Assembly: GCF_007754425.1 (NCBI RefSeq)
Contig: NZ_CP037452.1
Location: 6,179,164-6,243,163, forward strand
Direction of reading: 5' to 3'
Length of the DNA stretch: 64,000 nt
Source: Gimesia fumaroli
Lineage (GTDB): Bacteria; Planctomycetota; Planctomycetia; Planctomycetales; Planctomycetaceae
The stretch's first letter is position 1. Each line of letters begins with the position of its first letter. This document shows, in pieces, positions 38,277 to 46,750 of this stretch. The translations under genes and the position numbers were made by a program. Below the pieces are notes generated by a model. That model was not told the DNA's origin. It worked only from the letters and a program-made list of their open reading frames with translations, and did not search any database.

Positions 38277-39023
38277 GTGTTTGTAGCTGCATCATCACGT
38301 TGTTTTTCTGATGAATCGTTTGAAGTCAGTTGTGAGCGACTCACCGATCTGGAGTTCGATAAAATCGAAATCTGGATGGATGAAGAGAGTGATCACCTGA
38401 AGCCATCTGAAGTGGCTAATTCACCAGAAGACTTTTATTCGCGTTTTAAGGAAGTCACTCGGCTGACTCCCATTGCCTTTTGTCTGGAAAATGACATTGA
38501 CCCCGATTCGTTTCAATCGTTGTGTAAAACAGCGAAGCTGATGCGAATCGCCCAGATTACGATTCCCGCTTCTCCATTGGGAACGCCGTTTAATTCTGAA
38601 ATTGATCGCCTGAAGGCGTTACTGGAAATTGCCAGCCGTGACGGAATCTGCCTGTCGATCAAAACCAAGACGGGGCAACTGACCGAAGATCCACGAACGG
38701 CGACGGAACTCTGTCAGTCCGTGAAAGGGTTAGGACTTACTTTAGATCCCAGTTATTATACCTGCGGACCTTACAGTAATACGTCTTATGATCTGGTCTT
38801 TCCCTATGTCTGCCATGTGCACCTGCGGGACTCGACCAGCGATCAAATTCAGGTTCCAGTCGGCTTAGGAGAAATCGATTACAGCCGTCTGATCAGCATG
38901 CTGGAACGACAGGAATATCACCAGTTCCTCTCAGTGGAGATTCTTCCGGCTTTATTGAAAGATGTCGACCGCGCCCTGGAATTGCGTAAGTTGCGAATGC
39001 TTTTGGAATCCGTAGTGATCTAA
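38277..39023 (+). CDS. Sugar phosphate isomerase/epimerase family (AP-endonuclease-2-like TIM barrel)
   Basis: About 248 residues from GTG 38277. The barrel is recognised from LEFDKIEIWMDEESDHL, LGLTLDPSYYTCGP, YVCHVHLRDSTSDQIQVPVGLGEIDY and FLSVEILP, the last with the family's metal-binding Glu, and VHLRD with the His and Asp. Members isomerise or epimerise sugars or cyclitols in the cytoplasm. Substrate unknown. No neighbouring sugar genes. Confidence 0.82.
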   Translation: MFVAASSRCFSDESFEVSCERLTDLEFDKIEIWMDEESDHLKPSEVANSPEDFYSRFKEVTRLTPIAFCLENDIDPDSFQSLCKTAKLMRIAQITIPASPLGTPFNSEIDRLKALLEIASRDGICLSIKTKTGQLTEDPRTATELCQSVKGLGLTLDPSYYTCGPYSNTSYDLVFPYVCHVHLRDSTSDQIQVPVGLGEIDYSRLISMLERQEYHQFLSVEILPALLKDVDRALELRKLRMLLESVVI

Positions 39024-39059
39024 TCTCTCATCGCTTTCCAACCACAACATGACAACAAA

Positions 39060-39099
39060 GAAAAAACGGCATCTCATATTCAATTGAGATGCCGTTTTG
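39060..39099. terminator. Bidirectional terminator between convergent genes
   Basis: AACGGCATCTCA (39065-39076) pairs perfectly with TGAGATGCCGTT (39085-39096), with A-run left and T-run right; it can serve the isomerase gene and the S1 protein gene. Confidence 0.82.
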
Positions 39100-39123
39100 T
39101 ATTTGTATTACGCCGTGTCAGGT

Positions 39124-40872
39124 TTATTTGTAATCGTTGGGATTTCCAAACAAACCACCACCACTGGAACCGGAAGTATCTTCTGCATTGCCGCCGAGGA
39201 GCGGCCCTTTACGTTTCCGTTCGTAGGCTGGTTGCTCTTCTGCTTGTTCGGCTGGAGAATCTGGCTTATCACTCAATGCTTTGAGTGACAGGCTGATTCG
39301 TTTTCGATTCGGATCAACTTCGAGCACCTTCGCCGTTGTTTCCTGACCTGTGGTCAAAATTTCCGTGACCCGTTTCACACGACGGTGATCCAGTTCACTG
39401 ATATGAATCAATCCTTCCAGACCGGGCTCCAATTCGACGAATGCTCCGAAGTCAGTGGTCCGGGTGACTTTTCCCGTCACGGTGGAATCAGCTGCGTAAC
39501 GATCTTCCGCCAGCTGCCACGGATCCTGCTGCAGTTGTTTCATGCCCAGACTGATGCGGTTTTTCTCGCGATCAATCTTGAGAATTTTCACATTGATCTG
39601 CTGCTGTTCGCTCAAGGCATCCTTGGGATGTTTAATGCGGTTCCAGCTAATCTCGCCAATGTGTAGAAAGCCATCAATTCCACCGATATCTACGAACGCA
39701 CCATAGTCCTTAATGTTTTTGACCGTTCCCGTATGCTCTTGACCAATGGCCAGCTTTTCCCACAGTTCTTTCTGAATTTCTTCACGTTCTGCTTCGAGAT
39801 ATTTTCGGCGGCTGACAACCAGATTTCGTTTCTTGGGATTCACTTCAGTAATTTGTACGGTCAGTTTCTGACCCACAAACGGTTCCAGGTCTCCCACGAA
39901 ATACAGATCGGCCTGACTGGCGGGCAGGAAGCCTCTGAGGCTTCCGACATTCACTTCCAGTCCTCCTTTGTTGGATTTATTGACGACGCACTCAACGACC
40001 TGTCCGGCAGAAACGGCATCCCAGTCACCAGCGGGTTTGTGATGTCCACGTGGTAATGAAAGTTGAATCAAACCTTCTGCTTCTTTAATGCTGGTGACTT
40101 TGACGTCGATTTCCTGTCCTGCTTCAGGTGGCTTATCACCAAATTGTCGCAGGGGTACGATCCCGGGAGTTCCCAGAGCCTTGCTCCCCAAATCAACAAA
40201 GACATCGTCGTTATTGATGGATTCAACAATCCCTTTCAGGCGATCGCCTTCAGCCAATCCCTCATCAGCGGGAGTTGCAGCTGCTGGTTTCGCCGCTGTG
40301 CCCGCGGCGGCTGCTTCCGCTGCCGCTTCTTCATCGCTCAATGTCTTAGGAAGTTCCTGGCCTCCCTGTGCTGACAGAGCAGCAGCCAGTTCTTCTTCCA
40401 GTCCTTCGCCCAGATCATCAACTTCAGGTGGAATATCAATGGGAACTGCTGCTTCGGCAATCTGCAGCATCGCCGCTTCGTCAAGTTCTTCCTGCGAAAC
40501 CTCTTCAGATGACGCTGCTTCTTCCCCATCCGCTGCTTTCGATTGAGGAGGCAGACTCGTACCAGGCGAAGGCTTTGCTTTGAACTGTTCCGGATCAACC
40601 TTAGGCTTCAGCTGGACTTTACGTTCCGTTTTAGCAGGCTCCGACTGCTCGGAAGCTTCTGCCGCTTGTGGGCTCTCTTCATTGCCTGTTTCTGCAGTCG
40701 TTGCCGATTCAGCAACCGGTTCGGCCTGAGGTTCTTCCTGTGGCGCAGAGGCAGCAGCTTCTTCCGTCACACCAGCTGCATCGGCAGACTGTCCTTGATC
40801 GGCGGGCGCATTCGCTTCCACTGCTTCTTCACTGGTTTTGATTTCTTCAGTTGATGGTTGTTCTGAACTCAT
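39124..40872 (-). CDS. S1-domain RNA-binding protein with long acidic N-terminal extension
   Basis: About 582 residues from ATG 40872. The first ~215 residues are low-complexity Glu/Ala/Gln/Pro. Four S1 domains follow: [52 protein letters not shown] and [20 protein letters not shown]. The spacing and [16 protein letters not shown] resemble ribosomal protein S1, which has six domains in E. coli. It could be the organism's S1 (rpsA) or a paralogue; the tail is Gly/Ser-rich. It has its own terminator. Confidence 0.85.
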   Translation of the reverse strand: MSSEQPSTEEIKTSEEAVEANAPADQGQSADAAGVTEEAAASAPQEEPQAEPVAESATTAETGNEESPQAAEASEQSEPAKTERKVQLKPKVDPEQFKAKPSPGTSLPPQSKAADGEEAASSEEVSQEELDEAAMLQIAEAAVPIDIPPEVDDLGEGLEEELAAALSAQGGQELPKTLSDEEAAAEAAAAGTAAKPAAATPADEGLAEGDRLKGIVESINNDDVFVDLGSKALGTPGIVPLRQFGDKPPEAGQEIDVKVTSIKEAEGLIQLSLPRGHHKPAGDWDAVSAGQVVECVVNKSNKGGLEVNVGSLRGFLPASQADLYFVGDLEPFVGQKLTVQITEVNPKKRNLVVSRRKYLEAEREEIQKELWEKLAIGQEHTGTVKNIKDYGAFVDIGGIDGFLHIGEISWNRIKHPKDALSEQQQINVKILKIDREKNRISLGMKQLQQDPWQLAEDRYAADSTVTGKVTRTTDFGAFVELEPGLEGLIHISELDHRRVKRVTEILTTGQETTAKVLEVDPNRKRISLSLKALSDKPDSPAEQAEEQPAYERKRKGPLLGGNAEDTSGSSGGGLFGNPNDYK

Positions 40873-41052
40873 GGGAGATGAACTTTCTCGCCTAATTACA
40901 TACATTAAAAACAGGATTGATTTGAAACCGAATTGCCTGGCTCATCACGAACAGGATACCACTTTTTGCGGGGACCTCAAATTTCATGCGAAAAGCCATC
41001 TGGACTATGTAAAAGAGTATCACCGCTGCTACGCCCCTGCAATTCGCAGAGC

Positions 41053-41970
41053 CTAGTTTTCCGATTTTTTCACTTTTGCTTTCACGCAACGTAACCCCAA
41101 TGCAGGGCTGGTACTTCTAGGTGCTATCTTCGCTCGAAATGCCGATCGCAGGCCGTCATAGCGATCCATCCAGGAGCCTCCCCGTATCACGCGAGGCGAA
41201 TCAGCAGCCCCGAAGCCCCATACACTACCATCCGCGGGAGCATTTTTATAGGTCTCGTGCCAGGGATCTGCAACGAACTCCCAAAGGTATCCGTGCATGT
41301 CATACAATCCCCACGGATTTGGCTTCAAAGCACCAACGGGGGGATCATTTCCGGCTGCATTTCCGGTATGCCAGGCGTATTCGTCGAGGTTTCCAGCCTG
41401 TTTGCCGACATCCCCCGGTTTTTGGGCTACATCACCGAAACTATATTCTGTCGTCGTTCCAGCACGACAACAGTATTCCCACTCGGCTTCGGTGGGCAGC
41501 CGGATTTCTTCATCGGCGGCGATAAGTCTGTTTTTCCGCAGCAATTTCGTCAATTTCTGACAAAACTGATTGGCGGTCCGCCAGTCGAACATTTCTGCGG
41601 AATTACGTGGCCCTTTCCAGCGACTGGGATTCTCTCCCATGACGGCCTGATACAAATTTTGCGGGACTTCATACTTGGCGATCCAGAAATCTTCACCCAA
41701 AGTCACCTTATGAACAGGCATTTCCGCGGGCGCGCCTTTTGAAGAGCCCATTTGAAACGATTTCGGGAATTTTCCTTTTCCAGGCGTGATCGGCACCAGT
41801 TCTTTAACAAACTGTTTGAGTAATGCGGTCTGTTTTGCATTGGGAGCAACTCCCGCGGCTGCCTCCTGCTTTTTGTCAGCAAACAGCAGGCCCACTCCGA
41901 ACACAGACAGAAATATTCCTAACAGGAGGAACGGTTCAAGAGACGCGGCAATTGGTTTGTAATGTTTCAT
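41053..41970 (-). CDS. Membrane-anchored FGE/SUMF1-fold protein lacking catalytic cysteines
   Basis: About 305 residues from ATG 41970. An N-terminal hydrophobic helix (FLLLGIFLSVFGVGLLF) acts as anchor or signal. The formylglycine-generating-enzyme fold is clear: EMPVHKVTLGEDFWIAKYEV, NQFCQKLTKLLRK, RLPTEAEWEYCCRAGT and RVIRGGSWMDRYDGLRSAFR. True FGEs have the copper-binding cysteine pair just after the GGSW/Y block; here those places read MDRYDGL, so it should not oxidise sulfatase Cys. Family relatives bind or modify other ligands; role unknown. Confidence 0.85.
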   Translation of the reverse strand: MKHYKPIAASLEPFLLLGIFLSVFGVGLLFADKKQEAAAGVAPNAKQTALLKQFVKELVPITPGKGKFPKSFQMGSSKGAPAEMPVHKVTLGEDFWIAKYEVPQNLYQAVMGENPSRWKGPRNSAEMFDWRTANQFCQKLTKLLRKNRLIAADEEIRLPTEAEWEYCCRAGTTTEYSFGDVAQKPGDVGKQAGNLDEYAWHTGNAAGNDPPVGALKPNPWGLYDMHGYLWEFVADPWHETYKNAPADGSVWGFGAADSPRVIRGGSWMDRYDGLRSAFRAKIAPRSTSPALGLRCVKAKVKKSEN

Positions 41971-42122
41971 GTGCTTCACTACTGCTTCTGAATTTGTTAG
42001 GGTACTCTTTTGAATCCTATTTTATCAATGCGGGATGGAATCCGAAAGTGGAGTGACGATTCGTGTGCCTGCTTCAATCCATTCTTTCTCGCTCTTTTCT
42101 GTTTTGCCAGTCAGGTTAATTC

Positions 42123-42704
42123 ATGTCAGAATCAGTTCCTTCGTTTCCTCGCAGCATTGATTTGGTTTCGCATCAGGAATGCCAACTGGTTGTCGTCGAT
42201 GTGCAGGAAAAGCTGGTCCCCGCCATTCCCGTCGCGAAAAAACTGATTCACAGACTTCAACAATTAGTACAGGCAGCCACCCTGTTTCAAATCCCCGTGA
42301 GCTCTACCGAGCAATATCCCAAAGGACTGGGCGCCACGATTCCGGAACTCGCCTCTCTGCTGCCGACTCCCATTGAAAAACTGCGATTCAGTGCCGCCGA
42401 GTGCTTAGGTTGGGGAGGGGCTACTAACACCGTCGATAATCGTACGAAAATCGTGCTGACGGGAATTGAAGCGCATATCTGTGTGCAGCAAACCGCTCTG
42501 GATTTGTTAGCAGCCGGTTATCGCGTTATCATTCCCATAGATGCGATTGCCAGCCGCAATCAACTGGATTGGAACTTCGCCATCAAACGCATGGAGAATT
42601 CGGGAGCGTGTATTACAACCGCTGAATCCCTCTTATTTGAATGGTGTGAGGTTGCAGGCACCGATGAATTTAAACAGATCAGTCGCCTGGTGACTGGAAA
42701 ATAA
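42123..42704 (+). CDS. Isochorismatase family cysteine hydrolase
   Basis: 193 residues. The catalytic triad can be read as Asp in VVDVQEKLVP (~23), Lys in IEKLRFSA (~83) and Cys in GIEAHICVQQTALDLLAAGY (~116). The group includes nicotinamidases and other amide or ester hydrolases; this one resembles the short YcaC-like/hydrolase branch. A class V aminotransferase follows 74 bases downstream. Confidence 0.86.
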   Translation: MSESVPSFPRSIDLVSHQECQLVVVDVQEKLVPAIPVAKKLIHRLQQLVQAATLFQIPVSSTEQYPKGLGATIPELASLLPTPIEKLRFSAAECLGWGGATNTVDNRTKIVLTGIEAHICVQQTALDLLAAGYRVIIPIDAIASRNQLDWNFAIKRMENSGACITTAESLLFEWCEVAGTDEFKQISRLVTGK

Positions 42705-42778
42705 ACACCGACCTGGAATATCGTTTGCGAAAAATTAAATCCTTTCTGAGCATTTTCAAAGCATAAAGAGCCAAAGCC

Positions 42779-43978
42779 ATGATCACCGAACATCATCTTC
42801 ACAGCCCGATTCAACCCCCACGTCGCACTCTGATGGGCCCTGGTCCCAGTGATGTCTCTCCCAGCGTTCTGTCAGCCATGGCCTCACCGACTGTCGGACA
42901 TCTTGATCCGTATTTCCTGCAAATCATGGATGAAGTTCAAGATATGCTCAGAACGCTCTTCCATACCACAAACGAACTCACGCTGGCCGTCAGTGGCACC
43001 GGCAGTGCCGGTATGGAAGCCTGCGTAGTCAACCTGCTCGAACCGGGAGACAAAATCGTCGTCTGCACGAACGGTGTGTTTGGCGGCCGGATGGCGGATG
43101 TTGCCAGCCGCATTGGTGCGGAAGTCGTTCAGATTGAGCGCCCCTTCGGCGAAGTCTTTTCCGTTGAAGAAGTGGGAGAAGTCGTCAAAAAAGAACAACC
43201 GAAAGTGGTCGGCATTGTGCATGCAGAAACATCTACGGGAGCCGTACAATCGCTGAAAGAAATTTCCGAAGTTGTCCACGAAGCGGATGCATTGCTGCTG
43301 GTTGACTGCGTGACCTCACTTGGAGGAATGCCTGTGAAAATTGATGAATGGAATATCGACGCCGCCTATAGTGGGACACAGAAGTGCCTGAGCTGTCCTC
43401 CCGGCCTGGCGCCTGTCACATTCAGTTCTCGCGCCACTGCCGCCATGGATGCCCGTAAGACCAAGGTTTCGAGCTGGTACCTGGATATGTCCATGGTCCG
43501 TGCTTACTGGGGTGGCTCACGGGCCTATCATCATACTGCACCGATTAACATGAACTTTGCACTGCATCAGGCACTGCGACTGGTACTCGACGAAGGTATG
43601 GAAAACCGATTCTCGCGTCATTATGCCAATCATTGTGCTCTGAAAGCAGGCCTGCAAGCGATGGGAATTCAGTTCGCGGTCGCCGATGACCATCAACTTC
43701 CAATGCTCAACGCCGTCAAGATTCCCGATGGAATCGATGATGCCACCATTCGCAGCCAGCTCTTGAACTGGTTTGGCATCGAAATCGGCGGCGGCCTCGG
43801 CCCGATGAAGGGCAAAACCTGGCGGATCGGCCTGATGGGAGAGAGCAGCCAGAGTTCGCATGTGCTGCTGTTCCTGGCGGCCCTGGATCAATGTCTGCTG
43901 CATGCGGGCTACCAGCTGACACCCGGCGCCGGCGTAGCTGCTGCAAATGATTTTTACCGCACAACAATTACAGACTAA
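42779..43978 (+). CDS. Class V aminotransferase (alanine-glyoxylate / serine-pyruvate type)
   Basis: 399 residues with PLP enzyme features: [26 protein letters not shown] at the start, [20 protein letters not shown] binding the cofactor phosphate, [11 protein letters not shown] with the Asp, and [15 protein letters not shown] with the Schiff-base Lys near 202. The C-terminal [16 protein letters not shown] is family-typical. It transfers amino groups between alanine or serine and glyoxylate. AAAGAG precedes the ATG. Confidence 0.92.
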   Translation: MITEHHLHSPIQPPRRTLMGPGPSDVSPSVLSAMASPTVGHLDPYFLQIMDEVQDMLRTLFHTTNELTLAVSGTGSAGMEACVVNLLEPGDKIVVCTNGVFGGRMADVASRIGAEVVQIERPFGEVFSVEEVGEVVKKEQPKVVGIVHAETSTGAVQSLKEISEVVHEADALLLVDCVTSLGGMPVKIDEWNIDAAYSGTQKCLSCPPGLAPVTFSSRATAAMDARKTKVSSWYLDMSMVRAYWGGSRAYHHTAPINMNFALHQALRLVLDEGMENRFSRHYANHCALKAGLQAMGIQFAVADDHQLPMLNAVKIPDGIDDATIRSQLLNWFGIEIGGGLGPMKGKTWRIGLMGESSQSSHVLLFLAALDQCLLHAGYQLTPGAGVAAANDFYRTTITD

Positions 43979-44237
43979 CCCCAGGCGGTCGCTAAGTTTC
44001 GTTTTTTTGATCGAATAAGACGGTTATATTTAATGAGTTCCGACGAGAATTCCGATTCCTAAGATACGATTCTCATATGACTTGCCGACCATCGCAGGTC
44101 GCGTTATATTGGGATCATCACGCAAGGGAAGTATCCTTTGCGTGCCGTCGAGAGAATTTTCGAACATTCTCACGAATTTTGTGTCGAATGAGTGGCAATC
44201 GCGAAAATCTTTGCCTATCATTTCCGACCACCTGTAA
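43979..44237. other. Upstream region of the tRNA gene
   Basis: Contains a near-perfect hairpin (CACGCAAGG ... CCTTTGCGTG, about 44119-44146) and a possible -10 TATCAT near 44214-44219 that would place transcription start just before the tRNA. The -35 is weak. An ORF on the minus strand here is not supported. Confidence 0.3.
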
Positions 44238-44311
<74 letters not shown>

Positions 44312-44330
44312 CTTATAGTGTTATCTGATT

Positions 44331-44374
44331 AAGGGACATCGAATTATTGATTCGGTGTCCCTTTCTTTTTTTTA
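44331..44374 (+). terminator. Terminator after tRNA-Asp
   Basis: AAGGGACATCGAAT (44331-44344) pairs with ATTCGGTGTCCCTT (44350-44363) with one G-T pair, followed by a long T-run. Confidence 0.88.
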
Positions 44375-44421
44375 AATCAGCCTGCTCCTGAACGACCCAC
44401 TAAGACCAGGGAGAGCTAAAG

Positions 44422-45120
44422 ATGCCTGAGTATCAACTATTGCTCCTGGGGATCGGAGCCTTACTTGGCTTCTTTTTTATCCTGATTGTTTCAGTCTGCA
44501 TGTGGGAAAAACAGGCGATTCAGCCGTTTTATTTTCCAGATGACGGTGAAGAATATCCACTCGTCGATGCCGCCGCTGAGGCAAACCAGGAAGCTGCTAA
44601 GCTTGGCTTTGAATACGGCTGCCTTTGTCATTTTGGAAAGGCAAAAATGTATCGAGTGCGATATGACTTCTGGATCACCCCCGATTGCTCAATGATCGCC
44701 ACCGTCAGTGGTGGTGAGGTCGCCAAACTTCCCTGTAAAGGGATCTGGCTTTATTCAAAATCTGCAGATGGTCGTATTCTCTGTACCACGAATGAAATCG
44801 GGGAGCAGGACATTTCCGGCGTCATGGAACAATCAACCTGGACAGATTACGGATTCAAAGAACTCCATAAAAAACATATGCAGAGGCTGAAAGAAATTGC
44901 GATTGAACCTTTTGAAGCAGACAAACCACTGGCTGGCTATTTCGAGATCAGAAAAATGAAAGCGGATCGACTCGTCAAAGTGAAGGACGCTTATTATACC
45001 GACGACGAGGGGCTGGTCTGGCGGTATACACTGAAAGGTGCACTCAAATTCTATTTTATCTCCCAATGGGTACGTCCGCTAAAACGTGGTTTACGTTCAA
45101 TTGGTCTGGTTAAAGACTAA
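44422..45120 (+). CDS. Hypothetical membrane-anchored protein
   Basis: 232 residues with GGGAG before the ATG. One N-terminal membrane helix (LLLLGIGALLGFFFILIVSVCMW, residues ~5-27), then a soluble domain facing the cytoplasm or periplasm that resembles no family I know. Segments such as RVRYDFWITPDCSMIATVSGG suggest a beta-sheet with strand repeats. It stands between tRNA-Asp and another single-pass protein gene. Confidence 0.65.
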   Translation: MPEYQLLLLGIGALLGFFFILIVSVCMWEKQAIQPFYFPDDGEEYPLVDAAAEANQEAAKLGFEYGCLCHFGKAKMYRVRYDFWITPDCSMIATVSGGEVAKLPCKGIWLYSKSADGRILCTTNEIGEQDISGVMEQSTWTDYGFKELHKKHMQRLKEIAIEPFEADKPLAGYFEIRKMKADRLVKVKDAYYTDDEGLVWRYTLKGALKFYFISQWVRPLKRGLRSIGLVKD

Positions 45121-45222
45121 CGCCGATGCAAACATATGACATGGCAGTCGTAGTGATAGATCATTTGTGTTGAATACGAGGACTGAAAACATCGAAGCTA
45201 CCAACAGATTCAAGGTGATCGC

Positions 45223-45906
45223 GTGACAGTCGAAGACCAAACTCCGATCGTTGAACAACGACCGCGTCTGAGTTTTCGCCTTCGCTTACTCTTTGGTGTG
45301 GGCTGCCTGCTGCTGGCGATCGTTGTCGTCGCAATTTTGCGTCTTCCCCCCAAGCTTGAGGCAGGGCAGGTGATCGATCAGGTTGGCGTTTATCGCTTTC
45401 CTGCGGGCGGACATCAGTTGGAAATCAAAGAAACGGCGGACAACATCGTACACATCATGTTCCATCGGCGGATTATGGAGGTCGAACTTTTTTCCACCCC
45501 CATTTACTCAAGGTTAGCTGCAGACAGACCTATCACATTTGAAGCGGAACGGGACTGGTTTGTTTCTGTGGATCGCTATCAGCGACTTTGGATCTTTCGC
45601 GGACGCTGGGACAAAGAGTGGGGCGCACTACGTCCCATTCCTTCCGGGGGGACAGTTCCCTACGCACCCGCGATTCTCATGCAGGGCTCCTGGTTTTTAC
45701 CAAGCGGCAAATTGGTAATAGGTGGTAATGTTGTGAGTGAAACAGGTGAATGGGCGGGCGTCCCTTCTGCGTTTTTCGATCGACTACCAGATAAAAACCA
45801 GGAACTCTCCGTCTGGGGAAATATCCCGCCGATCCCCCAGTCAGCGCCCGCTTTCACAAAACAACAGCAAACGATGCTAAACCAGAAACTCAATGCTGTC
45901 CGATAA
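45223..45906 (+). CDS. Hypothetical single-pass membrane protein
   Basis: 227 residues from a GTG preceded by AAGGTGATC. One helix near the N-terminus (LLFGVGCLLLAIVVVAIL, ~22-39), then a beta-rich domain (YRFPAGGHQLEIKETADNIVHIMF; DRYQRLWIFRGRWDKEWG). No family recognised. The next gene starts 36 bases later, so they may share a transcript. Confidence 0.62.
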   Translation: MTVEDQTPIVEQRPRLSFRLRLLFGVGCLLLAIVVVAILRLPPKLEAGQVIDQVGVYRFPAGGHQLEIKETADNIVHIMFHRRIMEVELFSTPIYSRLAADRPITFEAERDWFVSVDRYQRLWIFRGRWDKEWGALRPIPSGGTVPYAPAILMQGSWFLPSGKLVIGGNVVSETGEWAGVPSAFFDRLPDKNQELSVWGNIPPIPQSAPAFTKQQQTMLNQKLNAVR

Positions 45907-45942
45907 GATTTCCTTTTGAATACGATTGAGTAAGGCCCCCCA

Positions 45943-46542
45943 ATGCATACGCTCCTGTCACGGATTGAAGATGTGTTTGATATTAAGGGCCACGGTTTCG
46001 TGATCGCCCCAGGAATCCCAAGTGGTTCCAGCCTTCGTGTCACAGTCGGAGATCCATTGAAACTGAAACAGCCTGACGGAACGGTTCACAAATCCTATGT
46101 GCGCGCGATCGAAATGATCATGGGAGGGGCCCCAGAACGGGCCTGCATATCGCTCCTGCTGGGGGAAGATCTCACGAAAACTGATTTATCAACAGGCAGC
46201 GAACTCTGGCTTGATGCGCAGACACAAGACATCATCCAGTATCATTTCCCCGCCATCACTCTTTCCACTCTCAAGTCACGGTTATTCACACCCGATCACT
46301 CAGGACATCTTCAATTCGGCGACTCGGCTGTCACCTTTCTCCCGTCATCAACCGACGACCTGACTGCCGGCGCGCTTGAATTTCAAGATGAATTGAGATC
46401 TTACCTGCTCTCAATGACTCCTTCAGACGATGGCGTCACTCTCTTCGTTGGTTTACTCGGCTTGAAACACGATCCGTCTCTACTTCCTCAAATTGACTTG
46501 TCACTGAAACAAGCCGGTTTGACATTTTCCAGAGACAGCTGA
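45943..46542 (+). CDS. Protein with an EF-Tu domain II-like barrel
   Basis: 199 residues. The first ~90 residues (VFDIKGHGFVIAPGIP; LRVTVGDPLKLKQPDG; YVRAIEMIMGGAPERACISLLLG) follow the strand order of translation-factor domain II, as also found in small stand-alone proteins. The last ~80 residues are unassigned. No GTPase domain, so not a translation factor itself. Function unknown; the assignment is from pattern only. Confidence 0.6.
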   Translation: MHTLLSRIEDVFDIKGHGFVIAPGIPSGSSLRVTVGDPLKLKQPDGTVHKSYVRAIEMIMGGAPERACISLLLGEDLTKTDLSTGSELWLDAQTQDIIQYHFPAITLSTLKSRLFTPDHSGHLQFGDSAVTFLPSSTDDLTAGALEFQDELRSYLLSMTPSDDGVTLFVGLLGLKHDPSLLPQIDLSLKQAGLTFSRDS

Positions 46543-46632
46543 AACCCTCTTCCGACTTCCTTATTCCAGACAACACCAAAATGATTCTTGATGAAATGAT
46601 TGTTAAGAACAACTCTGAAATGAAGCACGCCG

Positions 46633-46660
46633 TTGACAGACGACTTCAGTCTGATACGAT
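46633..46660 (+). promoter_or_regulatory. Sigma-70-like promoter of the pyruvate-kinase-like gene
   Basis: TTGACA at 46633-46638 and TACGAT at 46655-46660 with a 16-base spacer. An almost identical arrangement occurs at 50339-50366 before the SDR gene. Confidence 0.6.
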
Positions 46661-46736
46661 TTTTAAATCGCGCCACACTTAGAACGATCTACGATCAGAA
46701 GTGGATTTTTTTCATTTCATCACAAATTCGGCTTCC

Positions 46737-46743
46737 GGAGAGG
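46737..46743 (+). promoter_or_regulatory. Ribosome binding site that fixes a TTG start
   Basis: GGAGAGG ends seven bases before TTG 46751. The nearer ATG at 46744 is out of frame and soon closed. Confidence 0.65.
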
Positions 46744-46750
46744 ATGCCCT

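Noticed and set aside
41053-41970. Sulfatase-activating formylglycine-generating enzyme
   Set aside because: The two catalytic Cys are replaced (MDRYDGL), so the fold is present but the activity is not expected.
44030-44221. 63-codon minus-strand frame upstream of tRNA-Asp
   Set aside because: No ribosome site or protein features; it covers the likely tRNA promoter.
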